From contig NC_065530.1 in the NCBI RefSeq assembly GCF_020184175.1, positions 22,049,260 to 22,113,259 on the forward strand: 64,000 bases of DNA, read 5' to 3'. The DNA comes from Aphis gossypii (Eukaryota; Arthropoda; Insecta; Hemiptera; Aphididae). Below are positions 63,567-64,000 of the stretch, in pieces. Numbering within the stretch: the first letter of the stretch is position 1; each line of letters starts with the position of its first letter. Both the position numbers and the translations under genes were made by a program. The notes beneath the pieces were generated by a model. It was not told the origin of the DNA. It saw only the letters and a program-made list of their open reading frames with translations, and searched no databases.

Positions 63567-64000
63567 GATATCTTCTTCAATCTATAACATAAGAATAGTT
63601 ATAAATTTTTATTGTTTTCACTCGAAAACTTCTATAAAACTTACTGTAATGTAACAAGATTTGTTTATGTCCATTTTTATTTTAACGACTAGCTAAATAA
63701 TTGAATTCACTTATATAATAATAATGCAGGTTGCCATGTTCCTAATATTTGTTATTAGCCAGTTAAATAAGGTTGTTTGAGCAATAATATTATTAACATA
63801 TTTACTTAATGAGTGTATATTATTTTATATTTTTTGCTAAGTAGTTTCAATCAAAATTTTCAAAGGGCTTATAAGGTAAGGGTAATGAATAGGACTTGAT
63901 AAATAACGTTATTATTTGAACATATATATTTTATTTACAATTTAAAGCTTTAAACAAATTTTTATCTTCATGTTAATAGAAGTTAATAGAAATAGTGTTT

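Noticed and set aside
1..64000. CRISPR arrays, bacterial operons, prophage
   Set aside because: The window is intron-bearing eukaryotic DNA; no regular spaced repeats or bacterial signals were seen.

Overview
This window is AT-rich eukaryotic DNA with spliced genes, canonical GT-AG introns, no operons or ribosome-binding sites, many A/T homopolymers and TA, TG and TAA microsatellites, and recurrent 'taggtaggtacctac'-like strings. That composition, the gene families present, a hAT-type MITE and a THAP-like fragment suggest an insect, most likely an aphid (Hemiptera). The organism call is inference from composition and family; no marker gene fixes the species.

Layout. Two multi-exon genes, both on the minus strand, carry most of the recognisable coding sequence. 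(1) Positions 1-46532 hold an SLC22-type organic cation/anion transporter of the major facilitator superfamily. Seven downstream exons lie in 1-3419. I assign its first coding exon to 46421-46532, joined through an intron of about 43 kb in matching phase. The 3' end runs off the left edge. (2) Positions 59238-61399 hold a complete eight-exon gene for a mitochondrial Xaa-Pro aminopeptidase 3 (XPNPEP3/Icp55 type), 498 residues, with all five metal ligands present.

Inside the giant SLC22 intron, on the opposite strand, sits a small plus-strand gene or gene relic (about 29706-30828). It has a TATA box, a 5-nt coding first exon, and a GC-richer second exon encoding a secreted-looking protein with four 33-bp tandem repeats. 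The canonical donor leaves the two exons one base out of frame, so it is either an assembly error, an unusual splice or a broken gene. The same intron also holds a short EGF-like coding remnant near 3972-4128, apparently frameshifted at a G5 run. It further holds an unassigned open exon-like segment at 42433-42642, a long TG microsatellite, a G17 run, and large stretches where I see nothing but AT-rich sequence.

The 12.6 kb between the two main genes (46533-59237) contains two CpG-rich clusters (about 46430-47560 and 51190-52480) that look like promoter or 5' UTR sequence, and otherwise no gene I can support. Right of XPNPEP3, 61882-62156 is a 275-bp hAT-like MITE with 8-bp target-site duplications, followed by a THAP-like start (62342-62443) and a nest of inverted repeats (62983-63566).

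The two main genes are unrelated in function (membrane solute transport; mitochondrial peptide trimming), and I see no sign of a joint system. I found no convincing new biological system. The most unusual items are the 43-kb intron with its nested antisense gene, the one-base phase mismatch in that gene, and the EGF-like remnant.
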